Of a stretch of 64,000 bases of DNA, positions 51,967 through 61,050 are shown piece after piece. Below the pieces are notes generated by a model. That model ran no database searches, had not been told where the DNA came from, and saw only the letters and a list, made by a program, of their open reading frames with translations. A program made the position numbers and the translations under genes. Position 1 is the first letter of the stretch; every line of letters begins with the position of its first letter. This DNA comes from JANMES01 sp038229715 (lineage in GTDB: Bacteria; Planctomycetota; Phycisphaerae; Tepidisphaerales; Tepidisphaeraceae). The DNA is taken from positions 1-64,000 of the forward strand of contig JBBROD010000011.1 in assembly GCA_038229715.1 (NCBI GenBank). Reading direction: 5' to 3'.

Positions 51967-53179
51967 CCGACATCGCCGCCAGAACCCCCGCCGCCGCGCC
52001 GGTGGCCAGACAGATGCCGCTGGCCCGGCTGGAAGCGGCCGCCCCAGCGGTGGCGGAAATTGTGTTCCCGCCGGCGAACAGATTGTCAATCGTGGCGCTC
52101 CGAAGCGTTTCGAGCGGGATGTCATACGGGTCGCCGATAGGCGGATAATCGTACGACGGGCCGCCGGCCGCCTCCCACCGCTCAGCCGGCCACCAGCCTT
52201 TGACGGAATCGCCGCCGTGCTTGCGGGCGGAGAGAACGTCGGCTTCCGTCAGCGTATATCGACCGAGCAACCGCCGGCCATCACGCGGCAGGACGCGCGG
52301 TGAGTGTTCGACGATTGTCGCATCCGACAAACCGCCAATTTCGCCGGTAAGTTTATCTACGATCGCTGACGCAATTGATGTCGCATGGGCTACCAGCCCA
52401 TGCCCTGCAGCGTCGCCCTGCCACGGGCTGGTAGCCCGTGCGACATCCATCGCCATCTTCAACACGCCACCGCCCGCTTCCGGTCCGGGATGAAATACGG
52501 TGAATTTAGCCAGCGCCGGCAACTCCCCCGCCGCCACGGCTTTGGCGAGCGTGTATGGAATCTGCAGCCGCAGTAATTCCGGGTTATCCGTGATCCCAGC
52601 CAATCGCACGCCGAACCCGCCGAGCATGCGGTCGGCGTCGGCCGGCTGCATCACGTCGTCGCCGATCAGCGACAGCACCGCCCCGCCGCCACTGCAGTCG
52701 ATGAGTGCTGGCGTGTCGATCCAGCCGGCGTGATCGCCCTCGAGTTCGATCGCGACAATACGGCTGCAGTCGCGTTTAACCGCACGCACGCGCGTCCCCA
52801 TCCGCCGGTCGATGTTCGGATGCTCGATCAACGACGCCAGCGCTGCCTCATACGCTGCCGTGGGAAACTCAAGCACCCAAACCTTGCCGAGCGGCTTGAG
52901 CCGAACATCGGCCGGCGCGGCAGCAATCATCCGCTGAACCAGCGTGCGTTGAAACGATCCATTCAGCGTGTTGGTAGGCTCGCCCGGATCGGCCGCGTAG
53001 AGCCCGCACAGGCTGCGGTGCATCGCCGCCGTGACAGACCCGCCGAGGCGGTGGGACGCTTCGATCAGAACAACGCCGGCCCCGCAGTCGGCCGCTGCTG
53101 CTGCAGCGGTCACGCCCGCGGGGCCGGCGCCGATGACGACAATCGGCACCGCGCTACTTGGCCGGTTCCGAACGTTCAT
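51953..53179 (-). CDS. FAD-dependent oxidoreductase with palindrome-encoded insert
   Basis: The 408-aa protein starts with an FAD-binding Rossmann motif (IVVIGAGPAGVTAAAAAADC), has LGGSVTAAMHRSLCGLYA and ends with the second flavin-site strand DNLFAGGNTISATAGAAAS, as in the FAD-dependent oxidoreductases common in planctomycetes. Nothing points to a specific substrate. About 22 residues from VARATSPW to HAT in the middle are encoded by a 65-bp dispersed palindrome (52380-52444) that keeps the frame. The ATG at 53179 overlaps the end of the lipoprotein gene upstream by 26 bp; one 21 bp earlier is possible. Confidence 0.85.
   Translation of the reverse strand: MNVRNRPSSAVPIVVIGAGPAGVTAAAAAADCGAGVVLIEASHRLGGSVTAAMHRSLCGLYAADPGEPTNTLNGSFQRTLVQRMIAAAPADVRLKPLGKVWVLEFPTAAYEAALASLIEHPNIDRRMGTRVRAVKRDCSRIVAIELEGDHAGWIDTPALIDCSGGGAVLSLIGDDVMQPADADRMLGGFGVRLAGITDNPELLRLQIPYTLAKAVAAGELPALAKFTVFHPGPEAGGGVLKMAMDVARATSPWQGDAAGHGLVAHATSIASAIVDKLTGEIGGLSDATIVEHSPRVLPRDGRRLLGRYTLTEADVLSARKHGGDSVKGWWPAERWEAAGGPSYDYPPIGDPYDIPLETLRSATIDNLFAGGNTISATAGAAASSRASGICLATGAAAGVLAAMSVRSA
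52380..52444. repeat. 65-bp palindromic repeat inside the FAD oxidoreductase gene
   Basis: The left arm 52380-52402 and right arm 52422-52444 are reverse complements at 21 of 23 bases, around a 19-bp centre. Each arm is itself a hairpin: CATGGGCT-ACC-AGCCCATG and CACGGGCT-GGT-AGCCCGTG. Together they look like a small mobile palindrome with GTCGC ends. It stays open in the host frame and codes for about 22 extra residues. Confidence 0.8.
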
Positions 53180-53570
53180 AGCCTGGCTCGGTCGGGTCAT
53201 AATCGATGCTGATCACGCTCATGCCTGACGTGTACGCGCTGTCATTAGCGAACGTCAGCGTGCCATCGCCCTTGTAGTAAAAAACCGTCCGATGCGTGTC
53301 CGATCCACTGAAGTGGAACGGTATCCACGCCTTGCCGGTGATGTAAGAACCCCGGTTGTTCGGCTGGCCGATGGCGGCGGTGACTTCGCCTTCATACATG
53401 CCGGTTTTGATCTTGGCGAACTTGCTTTCAGGCGGCACGGGAATCTTGGGCTTTTCAGGCTCCTGCTTTTCTGGCTCGGCGGTGGCCGACGAAGAACCGC
53501 CCGTCTTGCAGCCCGCCAGAACGCACACCGACAACGCGACGCCGAACAACGGCAACCAATGAATCCGCAT
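53154..53570 (-). CDS. Small lipoprotein with BamE/SmpA-like domain
   Basis: The 138-aa protein has a type II signal peptide with lipobox LAGC (Cys about 21), a Glu/Pro-rich linker, then a compact domain starting KFAKIKTGMYEGEVTAAIG and PNNRG, the pattern of BamE/SmpA/OmlA-like lipoproteins. It is anchored to a membrane and faces the periplasm. AGGAG lies 7 bp before the ATG at 53570. It overlaps the FAD oxidoreductase gene downstream. BamE-like domains occur in many unrelated small lipoproteins, so a role in outer-membrane assembly is not implied. Confidence 0.82.
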   Translation of the reverse strand: MRIHWLPLFGVALSVCVLAGCKTGGSSSATAEPEKQEPEKPKIPVPPESKFAKIKTGMYEGEVTAAIGQPNNRGSYITGKAWIPFHFSGSDTHRTVFYYKGDGTLTFANDSAYTSGMSVISIDYDPTEPGYERSEPAK

Positions 53571-53615
53571 AAAATGTCTCCTGAAAAGATTCCCCAATCA
53601 ATCCCTAAAAATGTA

Positions 53616-54845
53616 TCAACGCGGCATACCGCAAGCAATAGCAGAATTAATCCCGCCGAACGCAAAACTGTTCTTGAGAAACTTATCAAACCGGTGCGGC
53701 GTATTGCGTTGCACGTGCATAATCCCACCGCAGGCCGGGTCGATCTCCTGCAGATTGTGCGTGGGGTTGATCACACCGGCGTGCATCATCTCGATCGTTG
53801 CCGCAAGTTCGATCGGGCCGGACGCGCCCAGCGTATGCCCCATGTTGCCTTTGAGACTACTGACCGGCGTGTTCGCCCCGAACACCCCGCCGAGCGCCCG
53901 TGCCTCAGCGGCGTCGCCTTGCTCGGTGCCCGTAGCGTGAGCGCCGACGTAGCCGATGTCGGCCGGTTTGAGTTTTGCTTCATCAAGCGCGGCGTTCATG
54001 CAGGTGATCATCGACGACTCATCCGACTGGCTCACGTGCGTGCCGTTGCTGCAGGTGTGATAGCCGATCACCTCGGCCAGAATTTTCGCGCCGCGGGCCT
54101 TCGCGTGCTCGTAGCTTTCCAGCACGATCGTGCCCGCGCCGGCTCCGCAGACGAGCCCGTCCCGCTGCATATCGAACGGCCGCGGAGTTTGGCTGGGGGA
54201 ATCATTAAACTTCGCCGACGCGGCGTACAAAATGTCGAACGAGCCGACGGTGGTCTCGTGCAACTCTTCCGCCCCGCCGCAAACCATCACATCCTGCCGG
54301 CCGAGACGGATCTGATCGTACGCCGCCCCCACCGCCTGCAGGCCCGACGCGCACGCGGCGCTGGTGGCGCTCACCACGCCTTTGACGCTCAGAAACTGCG
54401 CCACGTTCAGCGCCACCGTATGCGACACGCAGCGGAAAAACTCGCTCGCGCCCAGCGTCATGTACTCGTTCTTGCCGAGCAGCAGTTCGTACGTTTTGGT
54501 GATCGCCTCCGGACTTCCCGTGGTGGAACCCATGATGCAACCAAACCGCGTGTTGTTCGGCACGTCGGCAGGATCGAGACCGGCGTGGGCCATCGCCTGA
54601 ATCGTAGCCTGGACAGCGATGATGCTCATCGTGCTCATCGTGCGGCGCTGCGCCCGCGGGATCGCCTTCGGATCGCGTACTTCGATCGGCGCGCCCACTT
54701 GGCAGCGCAGCTTGCCGAACCGATTCCACTCCGGCGGCATTGTCTTAGTAGCGCACGCGCCCGCCGTCAGGCCGGCCATCATCTCGCTGACGGAATAGCC
54801 GATCGGCGTAACCACTCCATAACCGGTGATGACTACACGTTGCAT
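53616..54845 (-). CDS. Beta-ketoacyl-ACP synthase II-like (FabF-type)
   Basis: The 409-aa thiolase-fold condensing enzyme has the complete Cys-His-His triad: Cys165 in SAACASG, His303 in GAHATGTEQGD and His337 in KGNMGHTLGASG. It elongates acyl-ACP with malonyl-ACP in the cytoplasm. It overlaps the CrtI-like gene by 13 bp and is the last gene of a minus-strand FabG-CrtI-FabF set. An active KS beside a polyene-type desaturase suggests a dedicated pathway making an unusual acyl chain, and not general fatty acid synthesis; no ACP or dehydratase gene is next to it. Confidence 0.93.
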   Translation of the reverse strand: MQRVVITGYGVVTPIGYSVSEMMAGLTAGACATKTMPPEWNRFGKLRCQVGAPIEVRDPKAIPRAQRRTMSTMSIIAVQATIQAMAHAGLDPADVPNNTRFGCIMGSTTGSPEAITKTYELLLGKNEYMTLGASEFFRCVSHTVALNVAQFLSVKGVVSATSAACASGLQAVGAAYDQIRLGRQDVMVCGGAEELHETTVGSFDILYAASAKFNDSPSQTPRPFDMQRDGLVCGAGAGTIVLESYEHAKARGAKILAEVIGYHTCSNGTHVSQSDESSMITCMNAALDEAKLKPADIGYVGAHATGTEQGDAAEARALGGVFGANTPVSSLKGNMGHTLGASGPIELAATIEMMHAGVINPTHNLQEIDPACGGIMHVQRNTPHRFDKFLKNSFAFGGINSAIACGMPR

Positions 54846-56344
54846 ACTTTGCCCGCCAGGTAATCTTTGAAAGTGTCGCGCCCCAAAATGCTGCGGCAGA
54901 CAAAAAACGCCGACGTCATCGCCCCGATCACGCCCGGCAAAAGCGCGCTCTGCCCGGCCGCGTAACAGTTCGCGATCGGCAGCCGGCCGGAGACGTTGAA
55001 TTGCCCGATCTTCTGGCGAATGCCGTAGGCGCTTCCGTCAGGGCTGAAGAGATAATCGCGGTACGTCAGGCTGCTGGCCGAATCGATGACGCGCAGGTTC
55101 TTGCACTCGTACAGATGCGTCTTCATCCGCCGGACGACCGAGGCGGTACGCCGGGTCTTGTATTCGTAATACGCTTCCGGCCGGTGCTTCAGCGCCGTAT
55201 CGAACCACTGCTGCGTGGATTCAGTAAACGCCAATTCCAACGCCGTAAACGTATGGACCGATTGGCCGGTCGGCCTTTTCTCCAAACTCCTGAGCACCAT
55301 CATCGGCCCGTCGATCGGCTCCGGCGAATGGCAGGTCAGCATGTCGTTCAAATCCTCGCTCGGCAGGATCGACGAAAGCGTGACCGCGTCCTGTCCGATC
55401 GGTGCGTCGATATCGCCGTAGAGCGTAAAGAAGCCATTGGTCGACTCAAAATCCGCCACGCGGGATTGAAACGCCTTGGAGACGTTTTCCTTCGGCAGGA
55501 TCGTGACGATCGACTTCGGGTGGATTGTAAAAATACAATTTCCAGCCGATACTTCCTCGCCGTCGGTGAGAACGAATCGCCCGATCTTGCGTTTCTCAAC
55601 GTCCGTACAGGCCGCGATAGAGGTACGCGTTCGGATGTCGACCCGTTCGTTCTTCAGCACATCAACGAGCGCATCGACAAACGCATCGCCGCCGTTCTCG
55701 GTTCTGGCGAGCGATTCCTGCAGGCCGTAACACACGCGGGCGTGGGTGGCGAAACTCACCTCGTCCGGCCGGGTGCCGTAGCACATGCACAATCCGCCGA
55801 GGATCGTCTGCAGCAGCGAGTCGTTGACGCAATCGTCGAGCACCTTCTGCAGCGGGATAAGATCATCGTCCAGCGCCGGCGGGAATTCGTCGAATCCAGA
55901 CACTTCCAGCGTCGGCGTCTGGCGGATGACATGGCTAAACCGCTCAAAGTACCGATCGATCCCTGCGCGTTGCGTGGGGAAATCCTTCTTCAGTTTCTCG
56001 CGAACAATCTCCGTGCCGCAAGGAAGCGTGTAGTCCGTCGCAGTGGCGGGGAAGATCATGCGGTGCGACGCATCGCGCGGGAAATAGATCGGCCGGATGC
56101 GGTCGCGAACACCCAGCAGCGAGAGCATCACATCCAGCACGCCGCTACGATCGTCGCTGAGTCCGCCGGTGAAGTGGAAACCGACGTCAAACGGAATGCC
56201 TTCCAGCCGAAAGCGCGCCATCGAGCCGCCGAGTATCGGGGCTTTTTCGAGTAGCAGCACACTCTTGCCGTGCTGCGCCAGAATGCGCGCAGCCGTCAGT
56301 CCTGCGATACCGCTGCCCACGACGATGGAATCGTACTGCTTCAT
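54833..56344 (-). CDS. Phytoene desaturase/CrtI-like FAD-dependent oxidoreductase
   Basis: The 503-aa protein begins with SIVVGSGIAGLTAARILAQ and KSVLLLEKAPILGGS (FAD-binding strand and helix), followed by GIPFDVGFHFTGG, as in carotenoid desaturases/isomerases and all-trans-retinol-saturase relatives. The flavin-site end is NCYAAGQSALLPGVIGAMTS near 465. Such enzymes desaturate, saturate or isomerise long hydrophobic chains. It overlaps the KS gene by 13 bp and is preceded by a FabG-like gene. Ladderane candidate clusters in anammox planctomycetes also pair CrtI-like and Fab-type genes, which is a parallel to note, not proof. The ATG has no good ribosome site. Confidence 0.85.
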   Translation of the reverse strand: MKQYDSIVVGSGIAGLTAARILAQHGKSVLLLEKAPILGGSMARFRLEGIPFDVGFHFTGGLSDDRSGVLDVMLSLLGVRDRIRPIYFPRDASHRMIFPATATDYTLPCGTEIVREKLKKDFPTQRAGIDRYFERFSHVIRQTPTLEVSGFDEFPPALDDDLIPLQKVLDDCVNDSLLQTILGGLCMCYGTRPDEVSFATHARVCYGLQESLARTENGGDAFVDALVDVLKNERVDIRTRTSIAACTDVEKRKIGRFVLTDGEEVSAGNCIFTIHPKSIVTILPKENVSKAFQSRVADFESTNGFFTLYGDIDAPIGQDAVTLSSILPSEDLNDMLTCHSPEPIDGPMMVLRSLEKRPTGQSVHTFTALELAFTESTQQWFDTALKHRPEAYYEYKTRRTASVVRRMKTHLYECKNLRVIDSASSLTYRDYLFSPDGSAYGIRQKIGQFNVSGRLPIANCYAAGQSALLPGVIGAMTSAFFVCRSILGRDTFKDYLAGKVCNV

Positions 56345-56358
56345 GAATTCAAATTTTT

Positions 56359-56456
56359 AGCCGCAGATGGACGCAGATAAGCGCAGATAAGAAATGCTTT
56401 TGATTGACCTGCATTAATCTGCATTGATCTGCGTTCATCTGCGTTTATCTGCGGCT
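56359..56456. repeat. Intergenic palindrome of CAGATnnACG words
   Basis: The left arm AGCCGCAGAT followed by further CGCAGAT words spaced 11 bp (56359-56390) is matched by an inverted right arm (about 56426-56456) ending ATCTGCGGCT. The inner part adds more CTGCATT words. It lies inside the FabG-CrtI-KS transcription unit. Its layout is the same as the CGCGAAG and CACAGAG repeats. Confidence 0.75.
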
Positions 56457-56468
56457 CATTTTTTTCCT

Positions 56469-57203
56469 TCACGTCGCCAATCCGCCATTGATCCCGATGA
56501 CCTGCCCGTGAATGTACATCGACGGCTCGCGGCAGAGAAATTCGATCACCGACGCCACATCGTCCACGCTGCCGAAACGGTTGAGCGGGATCATGGGAAG
56601 GATTTTGTCTTTTGGAAGCGCCGCGGTCATGTCGGTTTCGATCAGGCCGGGCGCAACGCAGTTGACCAGAATGTTCCGCTTGCCCACTTCGCGGGCCAGC
56701 GCCTTGCACGCGCCGATCAGCCCGGCTTTGGCGGCGGAATAGTTTACCTGGCCGGCTTGACCGACGACGCCCGACACGCTGGCCACCGCCACGATCCGGC
56801 CTTTGCGGGCGCGGATCATCGAAAATAGGATCGCCGTGGTGACATTATAGAAGCCGTCGAGATCGGTGCGGATCACGTCCGACCATTCCTCGGGCTTCAT
56901 AAACACCAGCAGATTGTCCCGCGTCACGCCGGCGTTGAAAACGACAATGTCCGGCGGCCGCTCCTCCGCCCGCGGGCGAAGGGCCGCCTCCGTTGCGGCG
57001 CGGTCGGCGACATCGAACGCCATCAGCTGGCACGATCGGCCTAGGGCTTCGATCTCGGCTTTGGTCTTGATCGCCTGCTCGTGATTGCTGCGGTAGGTCA
57101 GCCAGATGTCGCAGCCGGACTTGGCCAGGCGCAGCGCGGTCGCCTTACCGATACCGCGACTGCCGCCGACGATTAATGCGATGGGATTTGTTGATTCTGC
57201 CAA
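56469..57203 (-). CDS. SDR-family 3-oxoacyl-ACP reductase-like (FabG-type), TTG start
   Basis: The 244-aa protein has the classical SDR plan: IVGGSRGIGKA (NADPH site), FNAG (89-92), catalytic Ser142 in VAVASVSG and Tyr155-x3-Lys159 in YSAAKAG, with the ending GQVIGINGGL. No ATG stands at the right place. The TTG at 57203, with AAAGG 8 bp upstream, gives a normal N-terminus (LAESTNPIALIVGG). Longer starts add 60 residues that overlap the divergent gene and look random. It would reduce the ketoacyl product of the KS in this set. Confidence 0.9.
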   Translation of the reverse strand: MAESTNPIALIVGGSRGIGKATALRLAKSGCDIWLTYRSNHEQAIKTKAEIEALGRSCQLMAFDVADRAATEAALRPRAEERPPDIVVFNAGVTRDNLLVFMKPEEWSDVIRTDLDGFYNVTTAILFSMIRARKGRIVAVASVSGVVGQAGQVNYSAAKAGLIGACKALAREVGKRNILVNCVAPGLIETDMTAALPKDKILPMIPLNRFGSVDDVASVIEFLCREPSMYIHGQVIGINGGLAT

Positions 57204-57301
57204 CGGGGTGCCTTTCGCCGCGCGAGTATACAGGCAAGGTTTGGTCGATGACAGACGCCGCCAAGTGCGAGGCAGGCCGGATCGCGTTACAATTGGCCAC
57301 C

Positions 57302-59440
57302 ATGTCAAAACGTTGGGTGATGCTGGCCGGAGCGGTGGCCGTAGTTGGCGGCGGGGTTGCGTATTTCGCGCATCGGCCGGCACCGGTGGTCAGCACGTCG
57401 CAGCCGAGCCTCAACCCGATCGTCCCCGCTTCGAGCAAGCCGACTTCCAAACCCGTTGCAACGCCTGGCGCGCCCGTAACGTTGTTTGAACTGCTGCGCC
57501 AGCAACATCCCGCCATCGCCGCCACCCAGCCGCTGGGCGTGCCGGTGGAGTTCAGCGACGCGGCGAGATTCGTGATCGACCAACCGATCTGCCTCGACAA
57601 CGCCGGCCAACTCTGGGCCAGCCACCCCACCGCAGAGCCGGCGGTGGCGGTGCTGAAGGCGCTGGCCAATTCCAACGGCAAGGAACAGACGCACGTCGTC
57701 CGCGAGCCGGTCAAGCTGGTTTACTGGATGAACGACGGCGGGCGCGTCGCGCCCGCGCTGTTCGTCGAGTCGGCCGACGGGAAAACCCGCGTCGTTACCG
57801 CAAACGGCACGCTGGAGTTGCCGGCCAGTCGCTCGTTCCGGTTCTCGCGCGCGTTGCTGCTGGCCGACCATCTCGCCATCCCCTGCGACGATGGCATTTG
57901 CGTTCTACGGATCGGCCAAACCATCACCGAGCAGTTTCAACCGCTGCCGACCAGTAAGGATCCGCTCGCGCAGCCGCAGGTGATCGCAGGAAACCGCGGC
58001 CTACTTGCGTGGACGCCGGCGACCGACGGCTCGCCCGGTAGCGGCGTGGCGCGGTATCTCGATAAGGCATGGACGATGCTCGACGAAACCGAATGGCCGA
58101 AGTCGATCGTGCAGATTTCGGCGTTCCTCGACGGCACGGTGCAGCAGCTTCGGCTGGCGGACGACAAGACAATCCAACTGGCTCAAGTGCCGCTCGATAC
58201 GCCGCAGGTCGACGAAAACCGCATCGTGCAACTCGTCGGCCAGCTCGACGACCTGTCCGACGCGGTGCGCACCAAGGCCACCGAAGATCTAAGACGCATC
58301 GGCCCGAGCGCCTGGCCGATCCTGAAAAAACTGGCGCCCGATCAACTGCCGGAAACCCAGCAGCGGATCAACACGCTGCTCGCCCGATCGGACGCGCCGG
58401 CGCTCGGGTCGATGTCGAGTGTCGATGGCAAGCTCAAGGTCTTGGCGCGCTTCGACAACGCAGGCATCCTGCTGTTCGGCGAGGCCGGCGTGACGATCCC
58501 GCAAGAAGATAACGATCCCACGACGGTGGCGCCGGCGTGGATTTGCATTCGCCCGGACCATTCTCCCGAACTGGTGCCCGCGCTGCTGACCGAAGATTTT
58601 CGGCCGAACGTCGATCGAATCGTCCTCATCCAATCCGACTGGTACCGGACCGACGCCCAAGTCGGCCCGCGACGATACGTCGGCAACGCCCTGCTGCCGA
58701 TGTTGCGCAAGAGCGAGCGGAAATTTTCCGAACCAATCGGCTCCGACCGGCGCGGTCGCTGGTTGTTCCGCCAGCCGGGGAAGGAAACGCCGGTGTTGCT
58801 GGTCGATCCGACCATCGCCGACGCCACGCCGCGCCTGCCGACATGGACGATCGGTCGCAAGGCGGAATCCGTCGGCTGGTCCAAGTCCGGCTACCCCGCC
58901 ATCAAGCGCGGCGGAGCCTGGGAACTCCGCGAGAACGGCTGGCAGGCATTGGACGAGAAGACCGATCCGATGCTCACGGCAGAAAGCGCCACTACCCAGC
59001 CGGCAACACTGCCTTCCGATCCCGGTCCATTACTGGTGGCGGGCAAAGATGGCGCGCGGTATTTCGGCGGGAAGCAGTCGCTGGACGTCATCACGGCCGA
59101 CGGCAAGCGAACCAGCATGAGTTTCCCTGCCACCGCTGCCGGCGGCGATCCGGTCACGCTGATTGAAACGCCGGACGGCAAGCTGTTTCTCTTCAACCAG
59201 CCGGGCCGGGTTTTGCGGCTATCGCCGACGAATGGGGAATCCGAGCCTCTCAAAATCGATGCGATATTTTCGCGCAACATCCCCAATGGAGCGGCCGATC
59301 GCATCTGGCTCGATCCTGCGGGCCGCATCTGCATGTCGGCAGACGGGGTGATTGTAGTGCTGTTTCCGACCGGTGTGATTCCGCACGATATCGCGGTTAA
59401 AATGTCGGTTGAAGAACAGGCGTTGAACGAGTTGGAATAA
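57302..59440 (+). CDS. Membrane-anchored large exported protein of unknown function
   Basis: The 712-aa protein has an N-terminal anchor (VMLAGAVAVVGGGVAYFAH) and a Pro/Ser/Thr-rich stretch to about residue 60. Much of the rest seems made of beta-strands with repeated YxxDxx/WxxxD blocks, and one HEAT-like helical patch near 310-350 (QLDDLSDAVRTKATEDLRRI). It might be a propeller. I recognise no family. It diverges from the FabG-like gene across 98 bp. The codon use is like its neighbours. Confidence 0.65.
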   Translation: MSKRWVMLAGAVAVVGGGVAYFAHRPAPVVSTSQPSLNPIVPASSKPTSKPVATPGAPVTLFELLRQQHPAIAATQPLGVPVEFSDAARFVIDQPICLDNAGQLWASHPTAEPAVAVLKALANSNGKEQTHVVREPVKLVYWMNDGGRVAPALFVESADGKTRVVTANGTLELPASRSFRFSRALLLADHLAIPCDDGICVLRIGQTITEQFQPLPTSKDPLAQPQVIAGNRGLLAWTPATDGSPGSGVARYLDKAWTMLDETEWPKSIVQISAFLDGTVQQLRLADDKTIQLAQVPLDTPQVDENRIVQLVGQLDDLSDAVRTKATEDLRRIGPSAWPILKKLAPDQLPETQQRINTLLARSDAPALGSMSSVDGKLKVLARFDNAGILLFGEAGVTIPQEDNDPTTVAPAWICIRPDHSPELVPALLTEDFRPNVDRIVLIQSDWYRTDAQVGPRRYVGNALLPMLRKSERKFSEPIGSDRRGRWLFRQPGKETPVLLVDPTIADATPRLPTWTIGRKAESVGWSKSGYPAIKRGGAWELRENGWQALDEKTDPMLTAESATTQPATLPSDPGPLLVAGKDGARYFGGKQSLDVITADGKRTSMSFPATAAGGDPVTLIETPDGKLFLFNQPGRVLRLSPTNGESEPLKIDAIFSRNIPNGAADRIWLDPAGRICMSADGVIVVLFPTGVIPHDIAVKMSVEEQALNELE

Positions 59441-59488
59441 GCCGGATCATTCCGGGTATGAATGAACGAAGGAATAGAGGAATTGAAC

Positions 59489-60886
59489 ATGATGAAACGC
59501 ACTATCGCACTCGCCTGTGTCGCGATTTCCATTGTCCTTTCGCGCCAAGCGATCGCAGACGACGCCCCACCGGCCACCAAACCCGCCATTGTCGACACGC
59601 CCGAAGCCCACAACGCACGAATCGCGTGGTGGCGGGAAGCGCGGTTCGGCATGTTCATCCACTGGGGTCTTTACTCGGTCCCGGCCGGTGAGTGGCAAGG
59701 CAAACCGGTGCCCGGAATTGGTGAGTGGATCATGAATAAGGCCAAAATCCCGGTCACCGAATACGAAAAGTTCGCCGCTCAATTCAACCCGATCAAATTC
59801 GACGCCGATGCCTGGGCGCAACTGGCGCAGGACGCCGGTATGAAATATCTGGTCATCACTTCAAAACATCACGACGGTTTTGCGATGTTCGGCTCGAAGG
59901 TAACGCCTTACAACATCGTCGACGCGACTCCGTTCAAGCGCGATCCGATGAAGGAACTGTCGGCTGCGTGTGCCAAACGCGGGATCAAATTCTGCTTCTA
60001 CTACTCCCAATCGCTCGACTGGCATGAGCCGAACGGCATGGGGAATGAATGGGATTTCGGGCCGGACGCGAACAAGCAGTTCGACGAATACCTTGCGAAA
60101 AAGTCGTTGCCTCAGGTGCGGGAGATCCTCAGCAACTACGGCCCGCTCGGGCTGATCTGGTTCGATGTGCCTAAAAACATGACGCCGGAGCGAACGATCA
60201 AATTCCGCGACGCCGTCCGCGAACTGCAGCCCAACTGCCTCGTCAGCGGCCGGCTCGGGCAGGGGAACAACAGCGACTACGCCTCGGAAGGCGACAATCG
60301 CATTCCGAGCAGCGTCCGCGCCGGCGATTGGGAAACACCCGCGACACTCAACAACACATGGGGCTACAAGAAAGACGACGATCACTGGAAAACGCCCGAG
60401 CAATTGGTGTTCAACCTCGTCGACATCGTCAGCAAGGGCGGCAATTATCTGCTGAACGTCGGCCCGACGTCGGAAGGAATTATTCCCCAGCCGAGCGTGG
60501 ATATGTTGCACGCCGTCGGTGCGTGGATGAAAGTCAACGGCGAATCCATCCACGGCTGCGGCGCGACGGTGTTCGGAACCGAGTTCGGCGACACCAGCCC
60601 TACTGAAAAAGACGCCAAGGGAAAACCCAAGTTCACTGCCCGCAAAGACTGGCGATGCACGAGCAAACCCGGATTTCTGTACATCCACCTCTTCAAATGG
60701 CCGGCAGGGAAATTTGAACTCGCTCAACTCAAGAAAAAAGTCAGCAAGGCGTATCTATTGTCCAACCGCGAGGCGGCTATCCCGTTCGTTCAGGACGGCG
60801 AAAAGCTCACCCTACAATTGCCAGAACAAGCGCCCGACAAAGTGGATACGGTTATAGCTATAGAACTCGAATCCCCCGCGAATTGA
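59489..60886 (+). CDS. Secreted GH29 alpha-L-fucosidase
   Basis: The 465-aa protein has a signal peptide (TIALACVAISIVLS) and the GH29 barrel: WWREARFGMFIHWGLYSVP, LVITSKHHDGFAMF (HHDGF is the family mark), and the nucleophile Asp in GLIWFDVP. WGYK and LLNVGPTSEG follow. A short beta domain ends it. It removes terminal L-fucose. GAGGAATTGAAC precedes the start at 59489; an ATG 9 codons earlier would bury the signal peptide. It would work with the fucose/rhamnose/sulfate set of this window, though 8 kb from it. Confidence 0.94.
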   Translation: MMKRTIALACVAISIVLSRQAIADDAPPATKPAIVDTPEAHNARIAWWREARFGMFIHWGLYSVPAGEWQGKPVPGIGEWIMNKAKIPVTEYEKFAAQFNPIKFDADAWAQLAQDAGMKYLVITSKHHDGFAMFGSKVTPYNIVDATPFKRDPMKELSAACAKRGIKFCFYYSQSLDWHEPNGMGNEWDFGPDANKQFDEYLAKKSLPQVREILSNYGPLGLIWFDVPKNMTPERTIKFRDAVRELQPNCLVSGRLGQGNNSDYASEGDNRIPSSVRAGDWETPATLNNTWGYKKDDDHWKTPEQLVFNLVDIVSKGGNYLLNVGPTSEGIIPQPSVDMLHAVGAWMKVNGESIHGCGATVFGTEFGDTSPTEKDAKGKPKFTARKDWRCTSKPGFLYIHLFKWPAGKFELAQLKKKVSKAYLLSNREAAIPFVQDGEKLTLQLPEQAPDKVDTVIAIELESPAN

Positions 60887-60898
60887 GCGCAATAAATA

Positions 60899-60929
60899 AC
60901 CCCGCTGGCGTGGGTGAGACCAGCGGGGT
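60899..60929. terminator. Hairpin after the fucosidase gene
   Basis: A perfect 10-bp stem, ACCCCGCTGG and CCAGCGGGGT, with an 11-nt loop, starts 12 bp after the stop. No U run follows on the plus strand, but the stem is strong. It probably ends or pauses transcription, or protects the 3' end. Confidence 0.6.
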
Positions 60930-61050
60930 AAGGAGGGAAAAACCTAAGTTATTCGCAGGTGAACGAGGGATTCAACAACTACTCATACAATAGTTATACG
61001 CCTGACAGACGGACGGTGTTCCAATAAAATCCGCATTTTGCGCGTTATAT

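Noticed and set aside
56469..57383. Longer start for the FabG-type gene at 57383
   Set aside because: The extra 60 residues look random and overlap the divergent gene; TTG 57203 gives the normal SDR start.
60899..60929. tRNA or small RNA at the strong hairpin
   Set aside because: Only one stem-loop; no cloverleaf or T-loop sequence.
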